This document shows, piece by piece, positions 1 through 9,382 of a DNA stretch of 54,636 bases. Source of the stretch: an uncultured Pelagibacteraceae bacterium (GTDB taxonomy: Bacteria > Pseudomonadota > Alphaproteobacteria > Pelagibacterales > Pelagibacteraceae); the NCBI GenBank assembly GCA_902569615.1, contig CACFUX010000004.1, positions 1-54,636 of the forward strand, given 5' to 3'. A program made the translations under genes and the position numbers. Under the pieces are notes generated by a model, which saw only the letters and a list, made by a program, of their open reading frames with translations, was not told the origin of the DNA and did not search any database. Numbering within the stretch: position 1 is the stretch's first letter; every line of letters starts with the position of its first letter.

Positions 1-743
1 TTTACATTTCAAAAGGGGTAATATCAAAAGAAGAAATTAAATTTGAAAATTTTTTTAAATCTGATGAATGTGTTGATAATTTACAAGCAGGAAGAATGGT
101 TAATTTTTCATTTGAAAATGAAAATGGAATTTTACTATCAATTGGTGGTGAACCATGGGACTCACCAACGCTTAAATCACAAAAAAAAAATTCTATAATA
201 GGAAAAGTATTATTTATTAATGAAAGTGGTCAATATAAAATTTTTTCAATAGGCCATAGAACGCCTCAAGGATTAACTTATTCTCAAAATAATATTATTT
301 CAACTGAGCATGGACCTGATGGTGGAGATGAAATTAATAAAATAGAATTTAATAAAAATTATGGATGGCCTCTAGCATCATATGGAAGACATTATTCTAA
401 AATTAATAAAAAAAACAAAACTCCATACCTAAAAGATCACAAAAGTAATAATTTTGAAGAACCTGTATTTACTTTTTTAAAAGGCATTGGAATTTCACAA
501 ATAATTCATATTCCAAATACTTTTTACAGATTATGGAACAATAATTTTATTGTTGCTTCACTTAATGCTGGTTCATTATTTAGATTAAAATTTGACGAAA
601 AATTTAGCAAAGCAATATATTATGAAAAAATTTTTATTAATCAAAGAATTCGAGATTTAAAATTTTCAGAAAAATTAAATAGTATAGTATTAACTTTAGA
701 AGACAAACAGGAACTTGGTATATTTAAAGTGCAAGATCAGTAA
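1..743 (+). CDS. PQQ-dependent sugar dehydrogenase (GSDH family), 5'-truncated by window edge
   Basis: The reading frame is open from base 3 to the stop at 741-743, so the ATG at 96 in the ORF track is internal and the true start lies outside the window. The visible part is the C-terminal half of a glucose/sorbosone dehydrogenase beta-propeller. It shows the family signature HGPDGGDEINKIEF followed by NYGWPLASYGRHY, and upstream the LQAGRM stretch that precedes the blade with IGGEPWDSP. Known members oxidise aldose sugars with pyrroloquinoline quinone in the periplasm; the signal peptide cannot be checked here. The next gene starts at the base after the stop, so the two are probably cotranscribed. 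The substrate is unknown, and a non-enzymatic or soluble aldose dehydrogenase-like role is possible. Confidence 0.85.
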   Translation, partial: YISKGVISKEEIKFENFFKSDECVDNLQAGRMVNFSFENENGILLSIGGEPWDSPTLKSQKKNSIIGKVLFINESGQYKIFSIGHRTPQGLTYSQNNIISTEHGPDGGDEINKIEFNKNYGWPLASYGRHYSKINKKNKTPYLKDHKSNNFEEPVFTFLKGIGISQIIHIPNTFYRLWNNNFIVASLNAGSLFRLKFDEKFSKAIYYEKIFINQRIRDLKFSEKLNSIVLTLEDKQELGIFKVQDQ

Positions 744-1760
744 ATGAAATCAATCAAAAGTTTATTAATAATTTTTTCTATTACTATAATTTTATTAGAA
801 ATAGTTGCTAAATTTTATGAAAATAGATTAGAAGTATATAATATATGGCCTGTATCAGAATTGAATAAAAAAAAAGAAATTATTCTTAAAAAAAATTTTG
901 AAATTCATTTTACAGATTTTTCAGTTTTTACTGATCAAAATAGACTAAGAGTTAAATCTAGTGACCAAAATAGAATAATTGAGAAAAAAAACAAAAAAAT
1001 TTTATTAATTGGAGACTCTTTACCTTTTGGCTGGAATGTAGATTACGAAAATTCAATCGGAGGAAATTTAGAAAAATTGTCCAATTATTTAGTTTTGAAT
1101 GGAGCTATACCTTCGTATTCATTGAAACAGAGCAGAATAAGACTAGAAGAATATTTAATAAATTTTAAAAATATTAAACTGATTTATTTTCAAGCCTTAG
1201 ATCCTGCACTTCAATATTCCACAATGAAAGGGGACTGGGATGAAGATATTAATTGGAGCAATATGAATTATATTACTAATTTAAAAGAAAAATTTATATT
1301 TAAGTATGACTCAGTTCCAATTTATGGAGAAATTAATATTATTAAAATTATTCAAAAAATTTATCTAAAATATTTTTACCAAGAATCAAAAAAAGTTTTC
1401 ACCAATAGGTCAAATTATTCAGACTCTTTATTCAAGAATCATATACAAAAAGAAATTGAAAAAATTTACGAAATAAAAAGTAAAAAATCAATATTAGTTT
1501 TAGGTTCTCCTGTGACAAAAGAATTTTTTAGAAACATTTCTAATAATAATTTAAATACTCAAGACAAAGTACTTCTAAAATATGGTACAGAATTAAAACA
1601 ATTTGGAAAAGAATATAAAGATGTTTTTTACATAGATTTTATTAAAATATTTGAAGGCTATACTCCAGATCAGATATTTATTGATAATTGTTGTCATTTT
1701 TCTCCTACGTCAAACAAAATAATAGCTGAAAATCTAATAAATATTTTAAAAAATTATTAA
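744..1760 (+). CDS. SGNH/GDSL hydrolase-like protein with N-terminal membrane anchor
   Basis: The protein has 338 residues. A hydrophobic segment at about residues 5-22 looks like a membrane anchor or uncleaved signal. KKILLIGDSLPFGW at about residue 85-98 gives the block I GDS serine motif of SGNH hydrolases. Near the C terminus DNCCHFSPTSNKIIAENL resembles block V, carrying the Asp/His of the catalytic dyad and the usual tail helix. Such proteins are esterases, or O-acetyl transfer partners in envelope polysaccharide modification; which applies here cannot be read from sequence. The ATG directly follows the stop of the sugar dehydrogenase gene, so cotranscription is likely. The closest family is uncertain, and the catalytic assignment rests on the GDS and D-H motifs only. 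Confidence 0.65.
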   Translation: MKSIKSLLIIFSITIILLEIVAKFYENRLEVYNIWPVSELNKKKEIILKKNFEIHFTDFSVFTDQNRLRVKSSDQNRIIEKKNKKILLIGDSLPFGWNVDYENSIGGNLEKLSNYLVLNGAIPSYSLKQSRIRLEEYLINFKNIKLIYFQALDPALQYSTMKGDWDEDINWSNMNYITNLKEKFIFKYDSVPIYGEINIIKIIQKIYLKYFYQESKKVFTNRSNYSDSLFKNHIQKEIEKIYEIKSKKSILVLGSPVTKEFFRNISNNNLNTQDKVLLKYGTELKQFGKEYKDVFYIDFIKIFEGYTPDQIFIDNCCHFSPTSNKIIAENLINILKNY

Positions 1761-1780
1761 AAATTGAATTTTATGATTTC

Positions 1781-1866
1781 TGGTGCGGTTAGAGAGATTT
1801 GAACTCTCACGGGCGAAGCCCACATGGCCCTCAACCATGCCTGTCTACCAATTTCAGCATAACCGC
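1781..1866 (-). tRNA. tRNA-Leu (anticodon GAG)
   Basis: The reverse complement folds as a class II tRNA. The acceptor GCGGTTA pairs with TAACCGC, and CCA is encoded. The anticodon stem CATGG/CCATG encloses loop TTGAGGG, giving anticodon GAG. A variable arm follows, with GGGC-TTCG-CCC pairing as expected for leucine tRNAs, and the T arm contains GTTCAAATC. It lies on the strand opposite to the flanking genes. Confidence 0.95.
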
Positions 1867-1878
1867 TTTTCGTGCGTC

Positions 1879-1907
1879 AGATTAAGTTAATGACAATTTA
1901 ATTTCAA
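1879..1907 (-). promoter_or_regulatory. Candidate sigma-70 promoter for tRNA-Leu
   Basis: On the minus strand TTGAAA and TAATCT are separated by 17 bases. They are followed by the GC-rich discriminator GACGCACG just upstream of the tRNA 5' end. A GC-rich discriminator is typical of stringently controlled stable-RNA promoters. The -10 match is only partial, so this is an inference. Confidence 0.35.
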
Positions 1908-1923
1908 GTTGGTAAGTTTTGAT

Positions 1924-2913
1924 ATGGAGATTAATTCAGAAATTAAAAAAGCTACAGATTCTATATACCAAAAAGTATCAAAAACTATTCCAGAAATGGA
2001 GTGGCTAGTTCATGCTCCATATATTTATAAAATCAACAAATTAAAAAAAGAAAAGAATGCTGTAATTCTTGCTCATAATTACCAAACACCAGAAATATAT
2101 CATGGAATTTCTGATTTTTCAGCAGACTCTTTGGCGCTTGCAGTTGAAGCCGCAAAAACAAAAGCAGATATTATAGTAATGTGTGGAGTTCACTTTATGG
2201 CTGAGACAGCAAAATTAATGAGTCCGAATAAAAAAGTTCTTTTACCTGACATGTATGCTGGTTGTTCATTATCTTCATCGATTAATGGAGAAGATGTAAG
2301 AAATTTAAAAAAAAAATATCCAGGTGTTCCTGTGGTTTCATATGTAAATACTTCAGCAGATGTAAAAGCAGAAACTGATGTCTGTTGTACATCAGCTAAT
2401 GCAGTCAAAATTGTAGAATCTTTAGGAGTAAAAAAAGTTATATTTTTACCTGATGACTATTTAGCAAAATATGTAGCTTCAAAAACTGATATTGAAATAA
2501 TTTCTTGGAGAGGAACGTGTGAGGTTCATGAGCAGTTTAATGATTATGAAATAAATGAAATCAGGAAAAATAACCCGGGGATTAAAATAATTGCACATCC
2601 AGAATGTCCTCCAGATGTAATAAAAGCTAGTGACTTCGCTGGATCTACTAGCGGCATGATTAAATACGTTAAAGATAATCAACCACAAAAAGTTATGATG
2701 GTAACAGAATGTTCTATGAGTGATAATGTTCAAATTGATAATCCAAATGTAAAATTTATTCGTCCATGCAATTTATGTCCTCATATGAAAAAAATTACAT
2801 TACCAAAAATATTAGATTGTTTAGAAAACGAGTCTAACGAAATAATAATGGATACTAATACTATAGAAAAAGCTAGAAAATCTGTAGAAAGAATGACAGA
2901 AATAGGCAGATAA
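1924..2913 (+). CDS. nadA: Quinolinate synthase NadA
   Basis: Condenses iminoaspartate with dihydroxyacetone phosphate to quinolinate in de novo NAD synthesis, using a [4Fe-4S] cluster in the cytoplasm. The sequence shows the three-fold NadA repeat pattern: AVILAHNYQTPEIYHG near the N terminus, VVSYVNTSADVKAETDVCCTS in the middle, and HPECPPDV, GSTSGMI and PCNLCPHMKKITL towards the C terminus. The cysteines in MYAGCS, HPECP and PCNLC are the likely cluster ligands. The ORF track begins at a TTG at 1909. I prefer the ATG at 1924, which gives 329 residues and has a purine-rich GGTAAG about 7 bases upstream. nadC follows 5 bases downstream, so the pair forms an operon. No nadB (aspartate oxidase) is present in the window. 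Confidence 0.95.
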   Translation: MEINSEIKKATDSIYQKVSKTIPEMEWLVHAPYIYKINKLKKEKNAVILAHNYQTPEIYHGISDFSADSLALAVEAAKTKADIIVMCGVHFMAETAKLMSPNKKVLLPDMYAGCSLSSSINGEDVRNLKKKYPGVPVVSYVNTSADVKAETDVCCTSANAVKIVESLGVKKVIFLPDDYLAKYVASKTDIEIISWRGTCEVHEQFNDYEINEIRKNNPGIKIIAHPECPPDVIKASDFAGSTSGMIKYVKDNQPQKVMMVTECSMSDNVQIDNPNVKFIRPCNLCPHMKKITLPKILDCLENESNEIIMDTNTIEKARKSVERMTEIGR

Positions 2914-2918
2914 ACTCT

Positions 2919-3752
2919 GTGTCAAAGATTCAATTAAGTAAAAACTTTATTAAATCTTCTTGCAAACTAGCTTTAAATGAAGATCTTTTTCCATCAGGCG
3001 ATATAACTTCTGATATTATTGATAATAACCAAATAAAAAAAATTAAATTAATTAGTAATCAGAAATGCATTATAGGTGGTATGGATTTTTTTAAGGAAAC
3101 TTTCAGACTTATAGATAGAAAAATTAAATGTAAAATAAAAAAAAAAGATGGTTTGGAAATTAAAAAAGGATCTGTAGTAGCTATAATAGAAGGAAATATT
3201 AAAAATATACTTTCTGGAGAAAGAGTGGCGTTAAACTTTATTTCTCATATCTCTGGTATAGCAACAAAAACAAACCAATTTGTAAAAAAAGCAAATAAAA
3301 CGAAAATTTGTTGTACCAGAAAAACAATTCCCAATTTAAGAGTAATTCAAAAATATGCTGTCAAATTAGGGGGAGGGATAAATCATAGATTTAATTTAAG
3401 TGATGAATTTTTGATTAAAGATAATCACATTGGTTTTACAAAAAATTTCGAAAATTTAGTAAAAAAATCTATTAAATTAAAAAGAGGAAAAAAAATAACT
3501 GTTGAAGTAGATAATCTAAAACAGTTTAAAAAAATTTTTGGACTAAAATTTGATAGAATTTTATTTGATAATATGAATCCAAATTTAATTAAAAAAGGTG
3601 TTAAGTTGGCAAGAAATTTATATGAAACTGAGGCATCTGGAGGAGTAAATCTTCAAAACATAAGTAAGATCGCATCAACAGGTGTTGATAGAATATCTAT
3701 TGGTGAGCTAACACATTCTGTTAATGCAATTGATTTTAAGTTGGAAATTTAG
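2919..3752 (+). CDS. nadC: Nicotinate-nucleotide pyrophosphorylase (carboxylating) NadC
   Basis: Quinolinate phosphoribosyltransferase converts quinolinate and PRPP to nicotinate mononucleotide, the step after NadA. The 277-residue length is normal. Family motifs are GDITSDII near residue 25, the GERVALNFISHISGIAT helix, the active-site CTRKTIPNLR and KLGGGINHRFNLSDEFLIKDNH, and the C-terminal EASGGVNLQNI and GVDRISIGELTHS. The start is GTG at 2919, giving the N terminus MSKIQLSKNF; no ATG is available nearby. It lies 5 bases after nadA and converges on ppdK, with only 17 bases between their stops. Confidence 0.95.
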   Translation: MSKIQLSKNFIKSSCKLALNEDLFPSGDITSDIIDNNQIKKIKLISNQKCIIGGMDFFKETFRLIDRKIKCKIKKKDGLEIKKGSVVAIIEGNIKNILSGERVALNFISHISGIATKTNQFVKKANKTKICCTRKTIPNLRVIQKYAVKLGGGINHRFNLSDEFLIKDNHIGFTKNFENLVKKSIKLKRGKKITVEVDNLKQFKKIFGLKFDRILFDNMNPNLIKKGVKLARNLYETEASGGVNLQNISKIASTGVDRISIGELTHSVNAIDFKLEI

Positions 3753-3769
3753 ACTTATAAAAATATAGA

Positions 3770-6430
3770 TTAATTTTTTTTAATATGAGCTTGGGCTGCT
3801 GCTAGTCTTGCAACTGGCACTCTATAAGGTGAGCATGAAACATAATTTAGTCCTGCTTTGGAACAGAAAGAAATACTTTTAGGATCGCCCCCATGCTCTC
3901 CGCAAATTCCTAATTTAATTGATTTTTTTTGTTTTTTTCCTTTTTCAGATGCTACTTCAATTAGTTCGCCAACACCTTCATCAATTGAAATAAAAGGATC
4001 AATTTCAAATATTTTGTTCTCTATATAATCATTTAAAAACTTGCCACTATCATCTCTACTAATACCAAAAGTAGTTTGAGTTAAATCGTTTGTTCCAAAA
4101 CTAAAAAAATCTGCATGTTTTGCAATATCTCCGGCTTTGATAGCTGCTCTAGGTAATTCAATCATTGTGCCAACTAAATAATGTATTTTTGTATTACTAT
4201 TTTTTTGTACATTCTCAGCAACTCTTACAACTAATTCTTTCATAATTTTTATTTCAGCCTCAGTTGAAACTAGAGGTATCATAATTTCTGGAAAAGCAGA
4301 TTTTATTTTTTTCTTTTTTAAATCAGTTAATGCCTCGAAAATTGCTCTACATTGCATTTCATAAATTTCTGGAAAAGAAATTCCTAACCTGCACCCTCTA
4401 TGTCCGAGCATTGGATTATGTTCATGTAGTTCATTGATTCTAGCCTCAATATCTTTTACAGGTAATTTGAATGCATTTGCTAACTCATTTATTTCCTTTT
4501 CTGTCTTTGGAAGAAACTCATGAAGTGGTGGGTCTAATAATCTGACAGTAACAGGCAATCCACTCATAATTTTAAATATTTCAATAAAATCATTTTTTTG
4601 ATGAGGTAAAAGCTTTTGTAATGCTTTACTTCTATCCTCTATTGTTTTTGAAAGAATCATCTCTCTTACAGATAAAATTCTTTCTTCATCAAAAAACATA
4701 TGCTCTGTTCTACACAAGCCTATTCCTTCCGCACCAAAATCTCTTGCTGTTTTTGTATCTAACGGTGTTTCAGAGTTTGTTCTTACCTTAAGTTTTCTGA
4801 AACTATCAGCCCAACTCATTAGTTTTGAAAAATCTCCAGAAATTTCTGGTTTAACTTTTGGAACTTCTCCTTGAATGATTCTTCCAGTTGATCCATCAAT
4901 TGTAATTAAATCTCCTTCTTTTATCTCTACAGATGAAGTTTTGAAAATTTTTTTATCATAATTTATGTCAATTTCACTTGAGCCTGAAACACAAGGTCTA
5001 CCCATTCCTCTTGCTACAACTGCTGCATGACTTGTCATTCCTCCTCTTGCAGTTAAAATCCCCTTGGCTGCATGCATACCGTGTATATCCTCTGGAGAAG
5101 TTTCTACTCTAACTAAAATCGTTTCTTGCATAATTTCATTTAATCTTTCTGCTTCATCAGAGGAAAAAACTACTTTACCACTCGCAGCACCAGGCGAAGC
5201 GGGCAATCCCTTGGCAATAACGTTTATTTTGGAACTTTCATTTAAAGTTGGGTGTAGAAGTGTATCTAAAGAATGTGGGTCTATTCTCATAATAGCTTCT
5301 TTTTTTGAAATTAATTTTTCCTTAACCATATCTACTGCAATCTTTACTGCTGATTTGGCTGTCCTTTTTCCAGATCTTGTTTGCAGTATCCAAAGTTTTT
5401 TATTTTCAACTGTGAACTCTACATCTTGCATATCTCTATAATATTTTTCCAAATTTTTTAGAATTTTTTCTAATTGTTTAAAGACTTTATACATAGATTC
5501 TTCCATTGATTTTTCACTGGCTTTAGATTCTATTCTTGCTTTTTTTGTTATGTATTGGGGTGTTCTTGTTCCTGCAACAACATCTTCTCCTTGAGCATTA
5601 ATTAAATATTCTCCATAAATTTCTTTTAAACCTGTGGATGGGTTTCTGGTAAAGACTACTCCAGTAGCGCAGTCTTGGCCCATATTTCCAAAAACCATTA
5701 ATTGAACATTAACTGCTGTTCCCCACTCTGATGGAATTTGATTAAGTTTTCTATAAACTTTTGCTCTTTTACTTTCCCAAGATAAAAATACAGCTGATAT
5801 TGCACCTATTAATTGCTCATAAACATCCTGAGGAAATTCTTTTTTTGTTTTTTCTTTAATAATATTTTTAAAATCTTTAATAAGTCCATCCCAATCATTT
5901 TCATCTAAATCAGTATCTAACAAAACTCCCTTTGTAAGCTTATAATTTTCTATTAACTCTTCAAAATTATAACTTTCAACACCTAAAACAACATTGGCAT
6001 ACATTTGAATAAATCTTCTATAACTATCTTTTGCAAATCGTAAATTTGAAGTTTTTTTTGCCAAGGCTATAACTGTTTTATCGTTTAAACCTAAATTAAG
6101 TATAGTATCCATCATACCAGGCATTGAAACCCTAGCGCCTGATCTAACTGATACTAATAATGGATTCTTTAAATCTCCAAATATTTTACCACTTTCTTTT
6201 TCAATATTTTTTATTTCAGTTTTTATTTGTTTTAATATTTTTGGAGCGATTTTTTTTTTATTTTTATAAAATAGATCACAAACCTCAGTCGAAATAGTAA
6301 ACCCTGAAGGAACTGGATATCCTAATCTTCCCATTTCTGCAAGATTTGCGCCCTTTCCTCCCAAAATATTTTTTGGTTTTTTTATTTTTTTTGTATTTTT
6401 TGATTTAAAATTAAAAACTACTTTTTTCAC
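3770..6430 (-). CDS. ppdK: Pyruvate, phosphate dikinase
   Basis: Interconverts pyruvate, ATP and phosphate with phosphoenolpyruvate, AMP and pyrophosphate. At 886 residues it is full length. The N-terminal ATP-grasp part contains GGKGANLAEMGRLGYPVPSGF and SVRSGARVSMPGMMDTILN. The central swivel domain carries the phosphohistidine motif GGMTSHAAVVARGMGRPCV. The C-terminal TIM barrel carries GIGLCRTEHMFF, NPMLGHRGCRLG, SFGTNDLTQTTFG and LGICGEHGGDP. In streamlined marine alphaproteobacteria this reversible enzyme is known to serve PEP synthesis, and no pyruvate kinase is seen in this window. The gene ends the minus-strand group S49 peptidase-glyQ-glyS-ppdK, with 2 bases to glyS. Confidence 0.97.
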   Translation of the reverse strand: MKKVVFNFKSKNTKKIKKPKNILGGKGANLAEMGRLGYPVPSGFTISTEVCDLFYKNKKKIAPKILKQIKTEIKNIEKESGKIFGDLKNPLLVSVRSGARVSMPGMMDTILNLGLNDKTVIALAKKTSNLRFAKDSYRRFIQMYANVVLGVESYNFEELIENYKLTKGVLLDTDLDENDWDGLIKDFKNIIKEKTKKEFPQDVYEQLIGAISAVFLSWESKRAKVYRKLNQIPSEWGTAVNVQLMVFGNMGQDCATGVVFTRNPSTGLKEIYGEYLINAQGEDVVAGTRTPQYITKKARIESKASEKSMEESMYKVFKQLEKILKNLEKYYRDMQDVEFTVENKKLWILQTRSGKRTAKSAVKIAVDMVKEKLISKKEAIMRIDPHSLDTLLHPTLNESSKINVIAKGLPASPGAASGKVVFSSDEAERLNEIMQETILVRVETSPEDIHGMHAAKGILTARGGMTSHAAVVARGMGRPCVSGSSEIDINYDKKIFKTSSVEIKEGDLITIDGSTGRIIQGEVPKVKPEISGDFSKLMSWADSFRKLKVRTNSETPLDTKTARDFGAEGIGLCRTEHMFFDEERILSVREMILSKTIEDRSKALQKLLPHQKNDFIEIFKIMSGLPVTVRLLDPPLHEFLPKTEKEINELANAFKLPVKDIEARINELHEHNPMLGHRGCRLGISFPEIYEMQCRAIFEALTDLKKKKIKSAFPEIMIPLVSTEAEIKIMKELVVRVAENVQKNSNTKIHYLVGTMIELPRAAIKAGDIAKHADFFSFGTNDLTQTTFGISRDDSGKFLNDYIENKIFEIDPFISIDEGVGELIEVASEKGKKQKKSIKLGICGEHGGDPKSISFCSKAGLNYVSCSPYRVPVARLAAAQAHIKKN

Positions 6431-6432
6431 AG

Positions 6433-8499
6433 CTAACTTTCTATTTTTGAAAAATTAAAAAAATTATCAAAGGTTTTACACATCATTTGCAAAAGTTCTA
6501 GCCTATTTTTTTTAATTAACTCATCTTGGTCATTTACTATCACATTATCAAAAAACTCATCTAGCTCTTTTCTAAATGATGATAGTATTTTTAATGTAGC
6601 CTCGTTATCACCTTCTCTACCAATACTTGTGAAATCTTTTCTTATTTCATGAATTTTTTTATAAAGTTTCTTTTCAAATTCATTTTTAAATAGGCCAGGG
6701 TCAGCAGAACCTGTTAAATCTATATTGTTGGTTTTTAATTCATTTAATAAAATATTTGATGCTCTTTTGTAGCAAAAAATTATGTCTTTTCCGACATCTT
6801 TTGTAATTATTTTATTTAAAGTTAAAGTTTTTTTATAGATGCTCAAAATTTTATCAATGTTGTAATCAATTAATGCACTTTCAATAATATCGTTTCTTAT
6901 TTCTTTTTCTTTCATAAAATTTTTAAATCTATCATGAAGAAAATCTAAAAGATCCTTTTGGATATTTTTCATATCAAAATTTATATTTTGCTCACTGTAT
7001 AATTGGCAGCTGTAATTGATCAAATCTCTTAATTTCATTTCTTTATTATTTTCTAAAATCATTTTTAATAAACCGATTGCAAATCTTCTTAAAGCATATG
7101 GATCTTTTGAGCTGGTAGGTTTCAAATTTAATCCAAAGAAACCTACAAGTGTATCCAGTTTATCACTTAAGGATAATGCAATGCTGTAAGGTTTTTTTGG
7201 AATTTTACTTTCATATCCGGTTGGTAAATAATGCTCACTTACAGCGATACAAACTTCTTTTTCAAAACCCTGGGCTTCAGCAAAATATCCACCAAGCACG
7301 CCTTGCAATTCTGGAAATTCTCCAACTAAGTCAGATAGCAGATCTACTTTGCATATTGATGATGCAATTTCTATTTTTTCTTTGCTAATTAATAGTTCAT
7401 CAGAAATTAAGCTACTTAACTTTCTTATTCTTTGAACTTTGTCATAATAACTACCTAAACCTTTAAAATAATTTATATTTTTTAATTTTGATATTTGTTT
7501 TACTAAATTTTGAGATTTATCTTTATTCCAAAAAAATTCTGCATCGCTAAGTCTAGCTTCAATTACCCTTTCGTTTCCAATTTTTATAAACCCTTTTTTA
7601 TCGATTGAATCAGCTACAACAAAAAAATTATTTGTTATTTGATTTTTATTATCAAAGGTTGGAAAATATCTTTGATGTTGTTGCATTGTTATTGTGATAA
7701 TTTCTTTAGGAATATCTAAATATTTTTTATTAAAAGAACAGAATAATATTTTTGGTTTTTCAACTATATTGGTTACTTCATTTAGTAATTTATCATTAAA
7801 CTCAACATGAACGTTTTTTTTACTTGAAAGATCTATTAATTTTTTTTTTATTTTTAATTTTCTTGAATCGTGATCAATAATCACATTTATTTTTTTAAAA
7901 TATAAAAAGTATGATCTAGCATTTTTGAATACCTTTATTTTTTCCTCAAAATCTTTATCTATATATGTATAGTTTGAGCTTGTCAGATGGTGAAATTCAA
8001 ATTTTAGAGGCTTATTATCAAAGATTGCTAATATAGATTTTAATGGTCTACCCCAATAAAGATTATAATCTCCCCATTTCATCGATTTTTTCCAAGATAA
8101 ACTTTGAAGTATTAATGGAATATTATTTTTTAAAATATCCTCCGATTTTACTTTTCTTGATGGTTTTTTGTAAAAATAGAATTCACCCTTGTCCGTTTTT
8201 TTTTTATAAATATCCTTATCTTTTATGTAATTTGATTTTAAAAACCCTTCCATGGCCTCGCTCGGGGCTTTAATATTTGGCCCTCTTATTTCTTCAGATT
8301 TTTGATAAGTCTCTCTCTCAATCTTTTTACAAAATAAAACCAATCTATTGGGTGTAGAAAAAATTTTAGTATCACTGTTATAATTTATATTCTCTTTTTC
8401 TAAAAAACTTTTAAAATTTGTAAGTAAGTTTAATCTTGCTGATGATTGTAAATTTGAAGGTATTTCTTCACTAAATAATTCAAGTAAAAATTCAGCCAT
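6433..8499 (-). CDS. glyS: Glycyl-tRNA synthetase beta subunit
   Basis: Beta chain of the alpha2beta2 bacterial glycyl-tRNA synthetase, contributing tRNA binding and an HD-like region. The ORF track extends to 8586, but family comparison puts the start at the ATG at 8499. This gives MAEFLLELFSEEIPSNLQ, the canonical GlyS N terminus, and 688 residues. The extra 29 upstream residues would overlap glyQ. Typical segments include GPNIKAPSEAMEGFL, MKWGDYNLYWGRPLKSI, LPTGYESKIPKKPYSIALSLSDKLDTL and KDPYALRRFAIGLLK. One base separates it from the glyQ stop, so the two are translationally adjacent, as the complex requires both. Confidence 0.95.
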   Translation of the reverse strand: MAEFLLELFSEEIPSNLQSSARLNLLTNFKSFLEKENINYNSDTKIFSTPNRLVLFCKKIERETYQKSEEIRGPNIKAPSEAMEGFLKSNYIKDKDIYKKKTDKGEFYFYKKPSRKVKSEDILKNNIPLILQSLSWKKSMKWGDYNLYWGRPLKSILAIFDNKPLKFEFHHLTSSNYTYIDKDFEEKIKVFKNARSYFLYFKKINVIIDHDSRKLKIKKKLIDLSSKKNVHVEFNDKLLNEVTNIVEKPKILFCSFNKKYLDIPKEIITITMQQHQRYFPTFDNKNQITNNFFVVADSIDKKGFIKIGNERVIEARLSDAEFFWNKDKSQNLVKQISKLKNINYFKGLGSYYDKVQRIRKLSSLISDELLISKEKIEIASSICKVDLLSDLVGEFPELQGVLGGYFAEAQGFEKEVCIAVSEHYLPTGYESKIPKKPYSIALSLSDKLDTLVGFFGLNLKPTSSKDPYALRRFAIGLLKMILENNKEMKLRDLINYSCQLYSEQNINFDMKNIQKDLLDFLHDRFKNFMKEKEIRNDIIESALIDYNIDKILSIYKKTLTLNKIITKDVGKDIIFCYKRASNILLNELKTNNIDLTGSADPGLFKNEFEKKLYKKIHEIRKDFTSIGREGDNEATLKILSSFRKELDEFFDNVIVNDQDELIKKNRLELLQMMCKTFDNFFNFSKIES

Positions 8500-8500
8500 T

Positions 8501-9382
8501 TTATTTTTGACTTTCAAGCCAAACTTGTCCAATCCCTTTTGTAAGCTCTCTAATCCTTGATATATATTCGGCTCTTTGGGCAACACTTATTGCGCCTCTT
8601 GCATCAAGTATATTAAATATATGGCTAGCTTTTAAACATTGATCGTATGCTGGTAAGCATAATTTGTTGTTTATTAGAAATTTAGACTCTTTCTCAGTCA
8701 TATCAAAAATTTTAAATAAATTATCTGTATTAGCTAATTCAAAATTATATTTTGAAAATTCTTTTTCAGATTGATGAAAAACATCTCTATATAAAACACC
8801 TTCATTATTCCATTCTAGGTCAAAAACATTTTTTTTCTCTTGAATAAACATGCAAAGCCTTTCTAAGCCATAAGTCAATTCAACTGATATTGGATTACAA
8901 TCTATTCCAGCCATTTGCTGAAAGTAAGTAAATTGAGTTACTTCCATTCCATCGCACCAGACTTCCCAACCAAGTCCTGCAGCTCCAAGTGTCGGGCTCT
9001 CCCAGTCATCTTCTACAAATCTTATATCATGCTCATTATGCTTTATACCGATTGATAAAAGGCTATTTAAATAAAGTTTTTTTATATTTTTTGGTGATGG
9101 TTTGATTAGAACTTGAAACTGGTAGTAATGTTGAAGTCTATTTGGGTTTTCACCGTACCTTCCATCAGTGGGTCTTCTTGATGGCTGAACATATGCAGTT
9201 TTCCATGGCTTATCCCCTAGTGATCTAAGAGTCGTTGCTGGATGAAATGTTCCAGCACCTACTTCTAAATCATAAGGCTGTAGAATTAAACATCCTTGCT
9301 TACTCCAATATTTTTGGAGATTCAAAATCGTATCCTGAAATGAATGAAATTTTGATTTTTTGATTTTTTTTTTAGAAACCAT
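8501..9382 (-). CDS. glyQ: Glycyl-tRNA synthetase alpha subunit
   Basis: Catalytic class II core of heterotetrameric glycyl-tRNA synthetase, which charges tRNA-Gly. The 293-residue protein matches the usual length. It opens with [34 protein letters not shown] and shows [25 protein letters not shown], the class II motif 2 area, then [21 protein letters not shown] and the C-terminal [15 protein letters not shown]. It starts inside the last bases of the upstream S49 peptidase gene (11-base overlap) and precedes glyS by one base. Confidence 0.97.
   Translation of the reverse strand: MVSKKKIKKSKFHSFQDTILNLQKYWSKQGCLILQPYDLEVGAGTFHPATTLRSLGDKPWKTAYVQPSRRPTDGRYGENPNRLQHYYQFQVLIKPSPKNIKKLYLNSLLSIGIKHNEHDIRFVEDDWESPTLGAAGLGWEVWCDGMEVTQFTYFQQMAGIDCNPISVELTYGLERLCMFIQEKKNVFDLEWNNEGVLYRDVFHQSEKEFSKYNFELANTDNLFKIFDMTEKESKFLINNKLCLPAYDQCLKASHIFNILDARGAISVAQRAEYISRIRELTKGIGQVWLESQK

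Noticed and set aside
5064-5441. 125-residue plus-strand ORF inside ppdK
   Set aside because: Antisense shadow of ppdK; no recognisable domain or ribosome-binding site.
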